Assembly: GCA_030220185.1 (NCBI GenBank)
Contig: JASPKZ010005705.1
Span: 1,537,501 to 1,601,500 of the forward strand
Reading direction: 5' to 3'
DNA length: 64,000 nt
Source: Diploptera punctata
Taxonomy: Eukaryota > Arthropoda > Insecta > Blattodea > Blaberidae
Both the position numbers and the translations under genes were made by a program. Each line of letters starts with the position of its first letter. Position 1 is the stretch's first letter. Positions 45,374 to 55,890 of this stretch are shown in pieces. The notes beneath the pieces are model-generated. The model searched no databases and was not told where the DNA came from. It was given only the letters and a program-made list of their open reading frames with translations.

Positions 45374-45683
45374 TGTGTCTGGTTTAATTTTTTAGGTGTG
45401 ATTAATTCGGAGTTTATTCCAAACGGGCGTGTAGCTGATGCGGATCTTTATTCTCAACGACTGGAACGATATCATGAAATTTTTAGACGGAGAAAACCAG
45501 CATTACAATGCAAGACCCCATACTGCAGTAACCATGACAAACATTCAAGAAATGGAAGGAATCGAATTGCTACCGTACCTTGCATATAGCCCTGATCTTG
45601 CGCCTTTCGAATACCATCTCCTTTGGTTCATGGACTACTTCTTGCGTGAGATTTCGAAAATATTGAAGCCGTAGAAGTGGGTC
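45374..45683 (+). pseudogene. mariner transposase remnant, catalytic region
   Basis: Frames read GVINSEFIPNGRVADADLYS, QRLERYHEIF, then NARPHTAVTMTNIQEMEGIE and LLPYLAYSPDLAPFEYHLLW, DYFLRE and FENIEAVEVG. This is the mariner pattern with the second and third catalytic positions near NARPHT and SPDLAP; the Asp before NARPHT is lost and at least two frameshifts exist. The protein continues at 46807 after two LINE insertions. A CTCATAAGTAATG block just upstream may be the 5' terminal repeat, implying loss of the N-terminal half. Confidence 0.85.
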
Positions 45684-46381
45684 AAAAATATTACAAAGGA
45701 AACTAAAATGAAAATTTATAAGAGAATAATACAGGATGTAATCACGTAGACTTTCACGGCCGGAGTTGCTATGATGATCTTGATGAAGATTTCTGGGCTG
45801 TAAGGCCGTGGTCGTGAGGCTTGTAGTTCCCCGACGTTTCGCCAGAGACTGCGCCTGGCATCCTCAAGGGTTGTTTTGAGACTCAAGACAACCCTTGAGG
45901 ATGCCAGGCGCAGTAACTACAAGCCTCACGACCACGGCCTACAGCCCGGAAATCTTCATCAAGATCATCATAATACAGAATGGTTTGTCATGCGGAAGTC
46001 AAACTTGGTCTTTGACGGAAAATTAGAACAGTTGAACTTGATTATTTTAGAAGAAGCCTCCAAAAAACAAGACAGGATAAAATAAGAAATGAATTCCTTT
46101 GGAGAGAAATGAATGTCACCACATCTGTTGTTAAGAGGATTGAAAATCAAACGCTTAAATGGTATGGCCATGTACAAAGAATGGAAAATGAAAGATGGCC
46201 AAAAAATATATACCAGTGGTCACCCCCTGGAAGAAATAAACGTGGCAGACCAAGACGTAAATGGAAAACCACGTCAGAACTATAATGGATGATAGGAATT
46301 TGGAAGAAGGAGTATGGAATGATAGAGATAAATGGAAACTGAAGACGGCAAACCTATAAGTGGGAGAAAGCCGAAGAAGTT
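45684..46381 (+). pseudogene. Family E LINE 3' fragment inserted in mariner
   Basis: Flanked by GAAGTGGGTC at 45674-45683 and 46382-46391. Reads IENQTLKWYGHVQRMENERW, QWSPPGRNKRGRPRRKW and ends with GAAGAAG. A foldback is inserted within it (45739-45969). 5'-truncated. Confidence 0.85.
45739..45969. mobile_element. Foldback element with 13 bp TSD
   Basis: Same family as 43416-43596: CGTAGACTTTCACGGCCGG at the left, arms with GGCCGTGGTCGTGAGGC and its complement, and a second inner inverted pair AGACAACCCTTGAGGATGCC. Flanked by ATAATACAGGATG (45726-45738) and ATAATACAGAATG (45970-45982). Confidence 0.85.
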
Positions 46382-46392
46382 GAAGTGGGTCT

Positions 46393-46795
46393 TGAAGGAT
46401 ACAGTGAAGGATACAAGATTGAAGTTCTACAAAACAATGGCGGTACCGTTACTTTTATTCGGTAGTGAGTCCTGAGTAGCAAATAAGAGGAGTTCGAATA
46501 GAATGCAAAGTGCAGAAATTACTTTTCAAGGACCAAAGGATGCACTAAAGTGTACCACATAAGAAATGAAGAAATAAGAAGTGAATTACAAATATATTCA
46601 ATAAATGATAGAATTCAACCACACCTAGTTGGCTGGGAAGAGGATGTTCAGAGAATGGAAGAAACAAGACTACCCAAGATAGGATATCAATATAAACAAA
46701 AGGGATTAAGGGATGTAGGAAGACCTAGGAAGAGATGGAAGGAATTATTGTGAATTCGGAACAGGCGAATCGCCTAAACCATGATGATGAAGATG
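46393..46795 (+). pseudogene. Family B LINE 3' fragment inserted in mariner
   Basis: Flanked by GAAGTGGGTCT (46382-46392) and GAACTGGGTCT (46796-46806). Reads RLKFYKTMAVPLLLFGSES, IRNEEIRSELQIYSIND, VQRMEETRLPKIGYQYKQKG and GRPRKRWKELL. The 3' hairpin is AGGCGAATCGCCT followed by AAACC and an ATG tail. Confidence 0.85.
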
Positions 46796-46806
46796 GAACT
46801 GGGTCT

Positions 46807-46875
46807 CAACGAATTCTTCGTATCAAAATGTAGATACTGTTACGGAATAATAAATAAACTGTCCACAATTATTTA
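46807..46875 (+). pseudogene. mariner transposase C-terminus
   Basis: Joined to 45683 the frame reads EAVEVGLNEFFVSK then CRYCYGIINKLSTII and a stop, the usual mariner C-terminal end. It shows that both LINEs inserted inside one transposase gene. Confidence 0.8.
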
Positions 46876-47791
46876 GACTTTCGGGTTTTTCTTTAGTTCT
46901 CGAGACAGATTCTGGATTTTCTACTTGATCCTCTCAAAACATAATTTTTCGTACGTGATTTTTTGGCTTCTTTTTACATCGAAAACATATAAGGATATTT
47001 TTAATAAGTGTTTTGTAAATTTACTGTAAGTTTTACTCCACCAAATCGTATTTAAAACATTTGCAGTTTTTTTTTGTTTGTTTCTTAGTTTGGGCTGTAA
47101 TATTTATAATTTATGCTGTATTGTTTCCAACAGAATGAATTTTAATACTTAAATAATTACGATATGTACAAAGTATTTATTTAGCCTTGTAGAATTACAG
47201 ATAAGTGGTGTTCTCTTCCACTTAACTACGACAAACTAATGTTACATTAAAATACAACCACGAAGGCAATATACAATATACGATTTTATTACAAATTTGA
47301 AGAAGAGGGAGGTTAGGATTGCCAGGAATAACACAGCGCTTGTAGTCTGAGCGTAACGTGAGCAAATTGGAAGAGAGATTCAACTCGACACCCCATTGTA
47401 ATCCAAGCCCTAAATTATTTGATTGCTCTCTATACCGAACCCCAATATAAGCCATACAATACTACAAGTGATTCATGTATCTTCCTTTGTTGTGGCGAAC
47501 ATTGACAGAGACACTCTTTGATATGTGATCAATACGAATTTTAAACAATCGATTAGCCACTCGTAATGTTGCTATTCATCAAGCGAGCTAACCCCCATTC
47601 CAACCCCCGTTCGAGATATACAGGGTTCAAAATCCGGTGTCTGCAAACATGTTTAAGATCCTTTAATTCCGCATATTTTTCTTTTCTTTTAAATTGTGAT
47701 ATATATATATATAGTGTTCTGCCCAAGAGCAGGTCTTTCACTACAAACTCAGCATTCTTCTCTATTTCCTGAACTAGCCTTCCTTTTTCAT

Positions 47792-47795
<4 letters not shown>
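46876..47795. other. Unassigned, with a repeat H fragment
   Basis: 47175-47300 resembles the start of repeat H (AGCCTTGTAGAATTACAG, ATGTTACATTAAAATACAA). 47715-47770 has a partial SINE-tail-like block (CTGCCCAAGAGCAGGTCTTT). The rest is unassigned. Confidence 0.45.

Positions 47796-47822
<27 letters not shown>
47796..47822. repeat. TA microsatellite at array start
   Basis: A TA run immediately before the first tandem unit, as at the 5.6 kb copies. Confidence 0.9.
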
Positions 47823-47842
47823 GGTATGATAAGAAAAATAAA

Positions 47843-47914
47843 TGCCTGGACGGGATTCGAACCCGGATCTCTGAGTCTGTACCTCAGCGTGATATCCATT
47901 ACACTACCAGGCGA
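47843..47914 (-). pseudogene. tRNA-like sequence, array unit 1
   Basis: Minus strand: A-box-like TGGTAGTGTAATGG, anticodon arm CTGAG-GTACAGA-CTCAG, B box GGGTTCGAATCCC. Anticodon position reads ACA. Confidence 0.7.
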
Positions 47915-48140
47915 ATCCAATTCAAACACTTATTTTTCTTATATATGTATTATACTCTCCATTATTACTAGATGTCGCGAGAACACTGTCTTCACTGCCA
48001 TCTAGTAGCTGACTATATCAAGTAAGCAAATTAAAGAGAATATTTATTTTACTTTATAGCAGTGACGCTTTATCGATGTTATAATTAAATCTTTAACATT
48101 GAGCAATGCAAGCTTAATATGGTATGATAAGAAAAATAAA

Positions 48141-48212
48141 TGCCTGGACGGGATTCGAACCCGGATCTCTGAGTCTGTACCTCAGCGTGATATCCATTAC
48201 ACTACCAGGCGA
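48141..48212 (-). pseudogene. tRNA-like sequence, array unit 2
   Basis: Identical to unit 1 across the tRNA-like core. Confidence 0.7.
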
Positions 48213-48437
48213 ATCCAATTCAAACACTTATTTTTCTTATATATGTATTATACTCTCCATATTACTAGATGTCGCGAGAACACTGTCTTCACTGCCATCT
48301 AGTAGCTGACTATATCAAGTAAGCAAATTAAAGAGAATATTTATTTTACTTTATAGCAGTGACGCTTTATCGATGTTATAATTAAATCTTTAACATTGAG
48401 CAATGCAAGCTTAATATGGTATGATAAGAAAAATAAA

Positions 48438-48509
48438 TGCCTGGACGGGATTCGAACCCGGATCTCTGAGTCTGTACCTCAGCGTGATATCCATTACACT
48501 ACCAGGCGA
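48438..48509 (-). pseudogene. tRNA-like sequence, array unit 3
   Basis: Core as unit 1. One A is missing just outside the 5' end. Confidence 0.7.
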
Positions 48510-48734
48510 TCCAATTCAAACACTTATTTTTCTTATATATGTATTATACTCTCCATTATTACTAGATGTCGCGAGAACACTGTCTTCACTGCCATCTAGT
48601 AGCTGACTATATCAAGTAAGCAAATTAAAGAGAATATTTATTTTACTTTATAGCAGTGACGCTTTATCGATGTTATAATTAAATCTTTAACATTGAGCAA
48701 TGCAAGCTTAATATGGTATGATAAGAAAAATAAA

Positions 48735-48806
48735 TGCCTGGACGGGATTCGAACCCGGATCTCTGAGTCTGTACCTCAGCGTGATATCCATTACACTACC
48801 AGGCGA
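48735..48806 (-). pseudogene. tRNA-like sequence, array unit 4
   Basis: Identical to unit 1 across the core. Confidence 0.7.
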
Positions 48807-49010
48807 ATCCAATTCAAACACTTATTTTTCTTATATATGTATTATACTCTCCATTATTACTAGATGTCGCGAGAACACTGTCTTCACTGCCATCTAGTAG
48901 CTGACTATATCAAGTAAGCAAATTAAAGAGAATATTTATTTTACTTTATAGCAGTGACGCTTTATCGATGTTATAATTAAATCTTTAACATTGAGCAATG
49001 CAAGCTTAAA

Positions 49011-49194
49011 CGCCCAGATGGTAGACCAAGAATGAGGTGGGAGAATAACATTAACTATGATTTGGGGGAAGTAATTTATACAGGGGATGATTGGAAAGCA
49101 TTGATTCAGGATAGGGATGTATGGGGAGCTTATGTCCGCGCAGCCTTGAACCTACGGGTTCGATAGTGCCAGTGAGTAAGTAAGTAAGTAAAGT
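49011..49194 (+). pseudogene. Family A LINE 3' end
   Basis: Starts in GRPRMRWENNINYDL and ends in the family terminus GGTTCGATAGTGCCAGTGAG with a GTAA tail. It abuts the tandem array with no spacer. Confidence 0.85.
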
Positions 49195-49383
49195 AATAAC
49201 ATATATGTGCGTTCATTATAAACAATTGAGTAAGGCCAACAGCGTGGGCAATGTTTATTAGTTGAAAGTACAGGAGGCCATGAGACCATTATTATTGATA
49301 ACATGGTCGCAAGTACGTACGTATGTATTGTTTTATATTGTTTCAAATACATTTCAGTAAAGTAAAGTAAAGTAAAGTAAAGT

Positions 49384-49721
49384 GATCCCACAACAGGCCC
49401 GGAGGCTCTTGGGGTAGTAGGAGGTTAGTCTAATATAGAGGATATTTTGATGCACTCGAAAATCCGAAAAAAAATGCTCCCACTTTTTCTGGACAATCGG
49501 CACTTTATGTCAGCCGGGTTGTCAGCCCTGCGTGACGGCCGCCTTTACCCCCAGAACAAGCGTCTGGTACTCATTTCCGTTAGAGGCTGAGTCGACCCCA
49601 TGGCCATAGTGCCGTCAGAGGGTTTGGGTCAGTTTAAAAATCCTGACCCCAACGGGACTTGAACCCTCGACCCTCCGGCTTGTAGCTCAGTGCCTTAACC
49701 ACAACGCTACGGTGTGCCCCC
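49384..49721 (-). mobile_element. Second SINE family with TTTAC tail
   Basis: The minus-strand head has CACACCGTAGCGTTGTGGTT (A box) and a B-box-like GGGTTCAAGTCCC. The body has GACCCAAACCCTCTGACGGC and AGGGCTGACAACCCGGCTG. It ends CCGGGCCTGTTGTGGGATCA, followed by a TTTAC pentamer tail (49360-49383). Unrelated in body to the 32.5 kb SINE. Confidence 0.8.
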
Positions 49722-49881
49722 AATTAATTTCATTTCGTATAAAATGCAGTGATTTGTTTCATATAATGCATAATTAACACTACCTTTTGGATATTTTTTT
49801 TTGTATATACACTGTACATACTACACATAGAGGGCAGTGGTTTTACTTCCTGCACTTGGGTGTAAATGTAATATTACTAAT

Positions 49882-50353
49882 TAACTAACTCACTGGCACT
49901 GTCGAATCCGTAGGTTCATGGCCGAGCGGACATGAGCTCTCCATACATCCCTATCCTGAGCCAATGTTTTCCAATCATTCCCTGTATAATCTACTTCCCT
50001 CAAATCATAGGTATTCTCCCATCTCATTCTTGGTCTACCAACTGGAAGTTTTCCCTCTGGTTTTCCTTCAAGAATCTTCCATGCACGTCTTTCATTCCCC
50101 ATCCGTGCCACATATCCTGACCATCGCAGTCTACGAGACTTGACTTTCTCATAATGTCTGGCTTCCGATAAAGACCATATAATTCATTGTTATGCAGTCT
50201 TCTCCATTCACCTGTCTGTTCATTTCTCTTTGGTTCAAAAATTTTCCTAAGAACTTTATTCTCAAATACTCATAATTTCCATTCCTCCCTTAAAGTAAGA
50301 GTGCACGTTTCGCATTTATATAATATAACTGGTAAAATAATAGTTTTGTATAC
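49882..50353 (-). pseudogene. Family A LINE 3' fragment, antisense
   Basis: Reads MARMGNERRAWKILEGKPEG, KLPVGRPRMRW, NDWKTLAQDRDVWRAHVRSA and MNLR on the minus strand. Truncated near LYNITGKII (antisense). Inserted in repeat P. Confidence 0.85.
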
Positions 50354-50489
50354 GTTTTATGGAAGGAGTAGGGATTACAGTATAGTTATTTAGGTTGGCT
50401 ATTCCGAAATGTAGAAAGTTGAACTTTTAATCATGGTAGCCAATGCTGTAAGTACGACAAAATTCACTATCGCGCAAAGAAAACTAAAT

Positions 50490-50640
50490 AGGTTAATAAT
50501 GAGGTGGGAGAATAACATTAACTGCATGACTTGAGGGAGGTAAATTATACAAGGAATGATTGGGAAAATATCAGTTTAGGATAGGAATGAATGGAGAGCT
50601 ACGTTCATGCATTGGTGAAATCCAAGTTCAATAGCGTCAA
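50490..50640 (+). pseudogene. Diverged family A LINE 3' end
   Basis: Matches the WENNIN region onward (AATGAGGTGGGAGAATAAC) to a degenerate terminus TTCAATAGCGTCAATTAA. Confidence 0.65.
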
Positions 50641-50916
50641 TTAATTTGTTAATTGAAATCAATAAATAATATATACACAACCTATTGGATAATAAGATAA
50701 GCCACTGACAATTAAACTAATATCTAGACACAATATGACCTACAATGTTGAAGCGTCTACAAATAAGCATGAAGAAAAAATAGCGATCTGTTAAATTAAA
50801 TAAATATATTTCATCGACTCTGTCTCGACCATAGCCTCATAGATTTTAAATGATTTTATTGCCTTTCATATTATCTTTAATATAAGTCTACTTCATAATA
50901 ATATATAATAATAATA
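50641..50916. other. Unassigned AT-rich spacer
   Basis: No feature supported. Confidence 0.4.
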
Positions 50917-51230
<314 letters not shown>

Positions 51231-51444
51231 CGTCGGTTGATTAATATCTTTGACACCGTCCGATTCTTAATAGCCAATTTTGTCGGTCCATCCAATCTCC
51301 TGGTTATAGATGTTTGTCCTTCTCTAGGAGGTCTTAGGTCTTCCTCTGCCTCGTCTTCCCACAGGTTTCCATTCCAAAACAGATGCAGTAGGCCAGCTCC
51401 CTCCATCAAGAAAAAAAATTGCAATGCTAAAAAACCTAATAGAG
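51231..51444 (-). pseudogene. Family C LINE 3' end, copy 1
   Basis: The minus strand reads [39 protein letters not shown] and [14 protein letters not shown] just before the tail. Nearly identical to 51689-51902. Confidence 0.8.
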
Positions 51445-51688
<244 letters not shown>

Positions 51689-51902
51689 CGTCGGTTGATT
51701 AATATCTTTGACACCGTCCGATTCTTAATAGCCAATTTTGTCGGTCCATCCAATCTCCTGGTTATAGATGTTTCTCCTTCTCTAGGAGGTCTTAGGTCTT
51801 CCTCTGCCTCGTCTTCCCACAGGTTTCCATTCCAAAACAGATGCAGTAGGCCAGCTCCCTCCCATCAGAAAAAAAATTGCAATGCTAAAAAACCTAATAG
51901 AG
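51689..51902 (-). pseudogene. Family C LINE 3' end, copy 2
   Basis: A 214 bp near-duplicate of 51231-51444, differing at a few bases near the 5' truncation point. Confidence 0.8.
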
Positions 51903-51953
51903 ATAATAATAATGATAATAATAATAATAATAATAAGAATAATAATAATAATA
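51903..51953. repeat. TAA microsatellite
   Basis: TAA run with occasional TGA and GAA. Confidence 0.95.
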
Positions 51954-52311
51954 TAATTGCGCACAATCATACAAGCATATTGCGCTAAAGAAAGTGTCAC
52001 TTTGGAATACGATTCCAGATGATATCTTGTACACTTTAGTCCGCATAGTGTACATATGCAACGTCTTCGATTTGATGTTAAGAGTCATTCACACACTTTG
52101 TGATGGAAGCAGTGGACTGCATAGCGATTTATCTCATGTCTTAGTTCCTTGTTTGGTTCAGACCAACTCCTATCTATCATGAGAGGCGTACCATAGAATT
52201 CTTCAGGAATGTCGTCCCGCCTCTGTCTTCTCTCTTGAATCAATTGTTCGTATGCTTTACATCTATTTTATTCTTCCCGATATTATATCAATAAAACACA
52301 TGATAAATTCC
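51954..52311. other. Unassigned; possible Jockey-like RT end
   Basis: 51994-52050 contains MSLWNTIPDDI, similar to the SLWNxLP motif near RT C-termini of Jockey/CR1 elements, but nothing else supports it. Confidence 0.3.
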
Positions 52312-52570
52312 ATTGAGGTATTAGTCATAATATAAAATTATAGAACTAGTTAATGTAAGGTATCGTCATCCTCTACTTGATTAAAGCACTTATTACAATT
52401 TGTTGCAGGTCTTTTGGAATTTGGCTCAGTCATCAGGAGAAGGCTCATGATGGACCCGGATTTCAAAAGCCCTACAACAAGTTTTAAAAAAGTTATAACC
52501 AAGTTGAGGAGGGCGTAACTTTACAAGAACTACTCTTTATAATTTTATATTTTGAATAATATTTCATCCA
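52312..52570. repeat. Foldback element
   Basis: Arms about 52312-52437 and 52445-52570 pair imperfectly: ATATAAAATTATAG with TATAATTTTATAT, GTAAGGTATCGTCATCCTCT with GAGGAGGGCGTAACTTTAC, and a centre CAGTCATCAGG/CTCATGATGG. Related to 404-814. Confidence 0.7.
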
Positions 52571-52583
52571 CTTAACCTACATC

Positions 52584-53722
52584 TAGGCCCATGCCACCAC
52601 CTCTTGGGATACCTCGGTCATCATGACCATACTCCCAAGTCCCAGACTTGTCCTCCCTATCTAGTTCGCGTCCACATTCAAAGTTCTCGGCTTGAAACCA
52701 ACACCTCTAGGGAGAAGGTGTTGGAATTGCAATTTCTGGGAATTACTGAGCTTCGTAGTCCTCAGGTCGCTCATTCCTGACGACCCCACAGTTGGTCCAC
52801 GGGCTCCTTGAGCCTAGCCGGGAGGACTGCTGTCGCAGATCCACCGACCGTTCCCCTGTTCTGCCTCCAGGGACGTATCCTGCAGCCGTTGTGAGACCGG
52901 CTAGGGCTTGAGTCCACAAGCCCCAGAGTGTGAGACTTTAGTACATCCAGGTGCTCATCTCCTGGCGACCCCACAGTTTGTCCACGAGCCTTTAGGCTGA
53001 GTCAGGAACCAGTACAGTTGCTCCCCTCTGCACTGGTCCGAGCCGTGCCCTGGTGTGCCCCCAGGGACGTGTCCTGCTGCAGTTGTGGTCCAGCACGGAG
53101 CTCGCAAGCTGCAACAGGTGACCAACAGTACGGCAAGGCGCTCAACTCCTGCCTACCCAACTAATGGTTCACGAGTCCCTTGGACTTGGCCGGTATTGTC
53201 CCAACCAGCCCGTTCGCAAGACTAGGCCTAGTCGTGCCGCTGCTGTGAGATCAGCCCACTGAGCAATGTAGGCATCCAGGGTGATCATCGCCCATGGTGC
53301 CCCCACAGATGGTCCACGGGTTCATTGAACCAAGAGAAAGGAGCTGCCGTTCTCCAGTCTCCCACCGCTCCACCAACAGCGGCCGCAAATCCCGCTTGTG
53401 GGCCGGGATCCCGAGGTTTGACAACAGGCCCCTCATCTTCCTGTTGACCCCACCTATGATCGGCGAGTCCATCGGACTTGGAAGGGAAGACTGACTAGCA
53501 GATCCACCGACCGTTTCCCCACTACGCCACCGAAGGGACGCGTTTTGTTTCTGATGTGGGCGCAGCACGAGCTATGTAGTACGTCAGGTCGCTCGACTCC
53601 TGACGACCTCACAAATGGCCCTCGAGTCCGGACTGGACCTAGCCGGGAGGAGTGCAATGCAAACCACCGACCGTTCCCCTATCCGCCACCCGGGGACGCG
53701 CCCTGTTGCTGTTGTGAGCACA
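52584..53722. repeat. GC-rich hairpin-module array, copy A
   Basis: A GC-rich block sharply different from its surroundings. After a start with ACCTCGGTCATCATGACC and a strong hairpin CCAACACC/GGTGTTGG (52699-52726), modules follow. Each has a first hairpin just before CGACCNCAC, then TGGTCCACG-like sequence and a second 5-pair hairpin, then in several GCCGGGAGGACTG, GATCCACCGACCG and GGGACG. No long ORF persists through the modules. It is repeated as copy B. Confidence 0.85.
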
Positions 53723-55160
53723 TCTATGCCCTTCCCCCACTCCTTTGGATACCTCGGTCATTATAACCATACTCCCAAGTCCTAGGTGCTTGCCTCCCTA
53801 TCCTATGTTCACGTCCACGTTCAAGTTCACGGTCCTAAAACCAACACCCCTAGAGAGAGGGTGTTGGAGTTGCAACTTCTGGGAATTGCTGAGCTTCGTA
53901 GTCGCCAGGTCGCTCATTCCTGACGACCCCACAGTTGGTCCACGGGCTCAATGAGCCTAGCCGGGAGGACTGCTGTCGCAGATCCACCGACCATTCCCCT
54001 GTTCTGCCTCCAGGGACGTGTCCTGCAGCCGTTGTGAGACCGGCTAGGGCTACAAGCCCAAACAGGTGTGAGACTTTTTTTACACCTCCAGTTGCTCATC
54101 TCCTGGCGACCCCACAGTTTTTCGACGAGACAGTAGGCTGAGCCAGGAGGAGGAAAAAAGTACCGTTGATCATCGCACTGGTCCGAGCCGAGCACTGGTT
54201 CTGCCCGCCAGGGGCCGCCTTCTGCTGCAGTTGTGGGCCAGCAAGGAGCTCGACATAGCTCCAACAGATGAGCAAATAGCTTTCGACAAGGCGCTCAACT
54301 CTTGCCTACCCCACTAATGGTTCACGAGTCCCTTGGACTTGACCGGGAGGACTGCCTAGCAGATCCACCGACCTTCCCCAGTGCATCAGCTGGGGACGTG
54401 TTTGGTTGCTGAAGTGGGTCCAGCCTGAGCATTAGTACGTCAGGTCGCTCAACTCCTGACGACCTCACAGATTGTCCTTGGGTCACTCGGTCCCAGAGTC
54501 GGCGCTAAGTCCCAGACCCAAAAGACCGCGCTTCCTCCTTTCCCGAGCTTATTGACCTGGTGGTAATTCCCAGCATTACGCCCGGTATTGTCCCAACCAG
54601 CCCGTTCGCAAGACTAAGCCTAGTCGTGTCGCTGCTGTGAGACAGGCCACTGAGCAATGTAGGCATCCAGGGTGCTCATCTCCCATGGTGCCCCCACAGA
54701 TGGTCTCGGGTTCAATTGAACCAAGAGAAAGGAGCTTCTGATCTCCAGTCTCCCACCGCTCCACCAACAGCGGCCGCAAATCCCGCTTGTGGGCCGGGAT
54801 CCCGAGGTTTGACAACAGGCCCCTCTAATTAATGTTCCTGCGGACCCCACTCATGGTCCGCGAGTCCATCGGACTTGGAAGGGAGGACTGACTAGCAGAT
54901 CCACCGACCTTTTCCCCACTACGCCACCGAGGGGACGCGTTTTGTTGCTGGAGTGGGCGCAGCACGAGCTATGTAGTACGTCAGGTCGCTCGAGTCCTGA
55001 TGACCTGACAAATGGCCCGCGGGTCCGGACTGGACCTAGCCGGGAGGAGTGCAATGCAAACCACCGACCGTTTCCCTATCCGCCACCCGGGGACGCGCCC
55101 TGTTGCTGTTGTGAGCACAGCTGGGGCCCGAAGCTGTTGTGAGCACAGCTGGGTTTTAAC
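53723..55160. repeat. GC-rich hairpin-module array, copy B
   Basis: Same order as copy A (start at about 53748 with ACCTCGGTCATTATAACC, hairpin CCAACACC/GGTGTTGG at 53841-53868), but with about 240 bp (54340-54580) that copy A lacks. The last module ends with a duplicated GCTGTTGTGAGCACAGCTGG. Divergence between copies is visible but moderate. A TA repeat follows. Confidence 0.85.
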
Positions 55161-55177
55161 CTACAGCGAAAAACTTG

Positions 55178-55178
<1 letters not shown>

Positions 55179-55222
<44 letters not shown>
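55179..55222. repeat. TA microsatellite
   Basis: Perfect TA run. Confidence 0.95.
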
Positions 55223-55225
<3 letters not shown>

Positions 55226-55617
55226 TCCGGTATCATGGCAGCTGTCGCCGTCTTCCGGAAACCAAACGTCATTCCTCTCTGTCCATCCATTGATATTCCT
55301 CCACTCCTCTGATATTCATAGCTGCTTATACCCCTTCTATCCACGTTTTCTTCGGTCGTCCTCTCTTCCTCCTTTCCATTGAGATCCATTCCATAACAAT
55401 TTTAGGCAATTTTTGCTCAGGCATTTTTTATATGGCCATACCACTGTAATCTTTTCTTTTCTATAATGTGTATGATGCCCGGCTCCTCTTGTACACCCAT
55501 AATTTCCCTTATTTCTTTATTTCGTATTCTATCCATTCTAGATTTTCCAGCTAATCTTCTTAAAACATCAATTTCTGTATTTAAAATTATTTTCATTTCC
55601 CTGGTAGGAATTTGCTT
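55223..55617 (-). pseudogene. LINE C-terminal fragment, antisense
   Basis: The minus strand reads EMKIILNTEIDVLRRLAGKS, RMDRIRNKEIREIMGVQEEP and IERKRLQWYGHI, then basic sequence. Distinct from families A and B. Truncated by the TA run. Confidence 0.8.
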
Positions 55618-55890
55618 ATATATACCGGGTGTACATAAAAGAATATAGTAATTTTAATGGTGTTGAATTATACTTTAACTAACTATGACAAAAACAAAAT
55701 TGATATTAAATGAAAGAGTGACATCTCCAGTTTACATTATAAGTTCATATGTGTTCAATGTGAGCCCCGTTTCTTACATGACACACAACCAACCTGTAGG
55801 CTAATTCTTTCCATCTGAATCCTGTCTTTCAACTCGGGCAGGTTAGCAGTAAATGGAGGCACGTAGACTCTGTCCTATACAAAACACCAA
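55618..55890 (-). pseudogene. Tc1/mariner-superfamily transposase C-terminus
   Basis: The minus strand reads DRVYVPPFTANLPELKDRIQ, then after a deletion and frameshift RGAHIEHI-like sequence and a stop. It ends near TGTACACCCGGTATAT, a typical terminus. The assignment rests on recollection of the VYVPPL and GAHIEHL signatures in insect IS630-like transposases. Confidence 0.6.

Larger units (their letters stand above)
47823..49009 (-). repeat. Tandem array of four ~297 bp units with tRNA-like cores
   Basis: Units start at 47823, 48121, 48418 and 48715, each beginning GGTATGATAAGAAAAATAAA, and differ by only a few indels. Each has a tRNA-like sequence between inverted TAAGAAAAATAA/TTATTTTTCTTA, then TACTAGATGTCGCGAGAACA, and a unique part with GCAGTGACGCTTTATCG. 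The array stops at 49009, where family A LINE sequence begins. Confidence 0.92.
49195..50480 (-). repeat. Interspersed repeat P, inverted and interrupted
   Basis: Pieces at 49200-49360, 49722-49880 and 50370-50480 correspond in reverse order to 21640-21180. Two insertions (a SINE and a family A LINE) account for the gaps. Confidence 0.72.

Noticed and set aside
47696..48606. Repeated small ORFs with CLDGIRTRISESVPQRDIHY
   Set aside because: They are readings of the tRNA-like core in the tandem units, a common annotation artefact.
47823..49009. CRISPR array
   Set aside because: Units are ~297 bp with no unique spacers, in a eukaryotic repeat context with no cas genes.
53251..55054. Minus-strand ORFs repeated in both GC-rich copies
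   Set aside because: The frames stop within each module and differ between modules; sharing follows from the DNA duplication. The hairpin pattern explains the conservation better.
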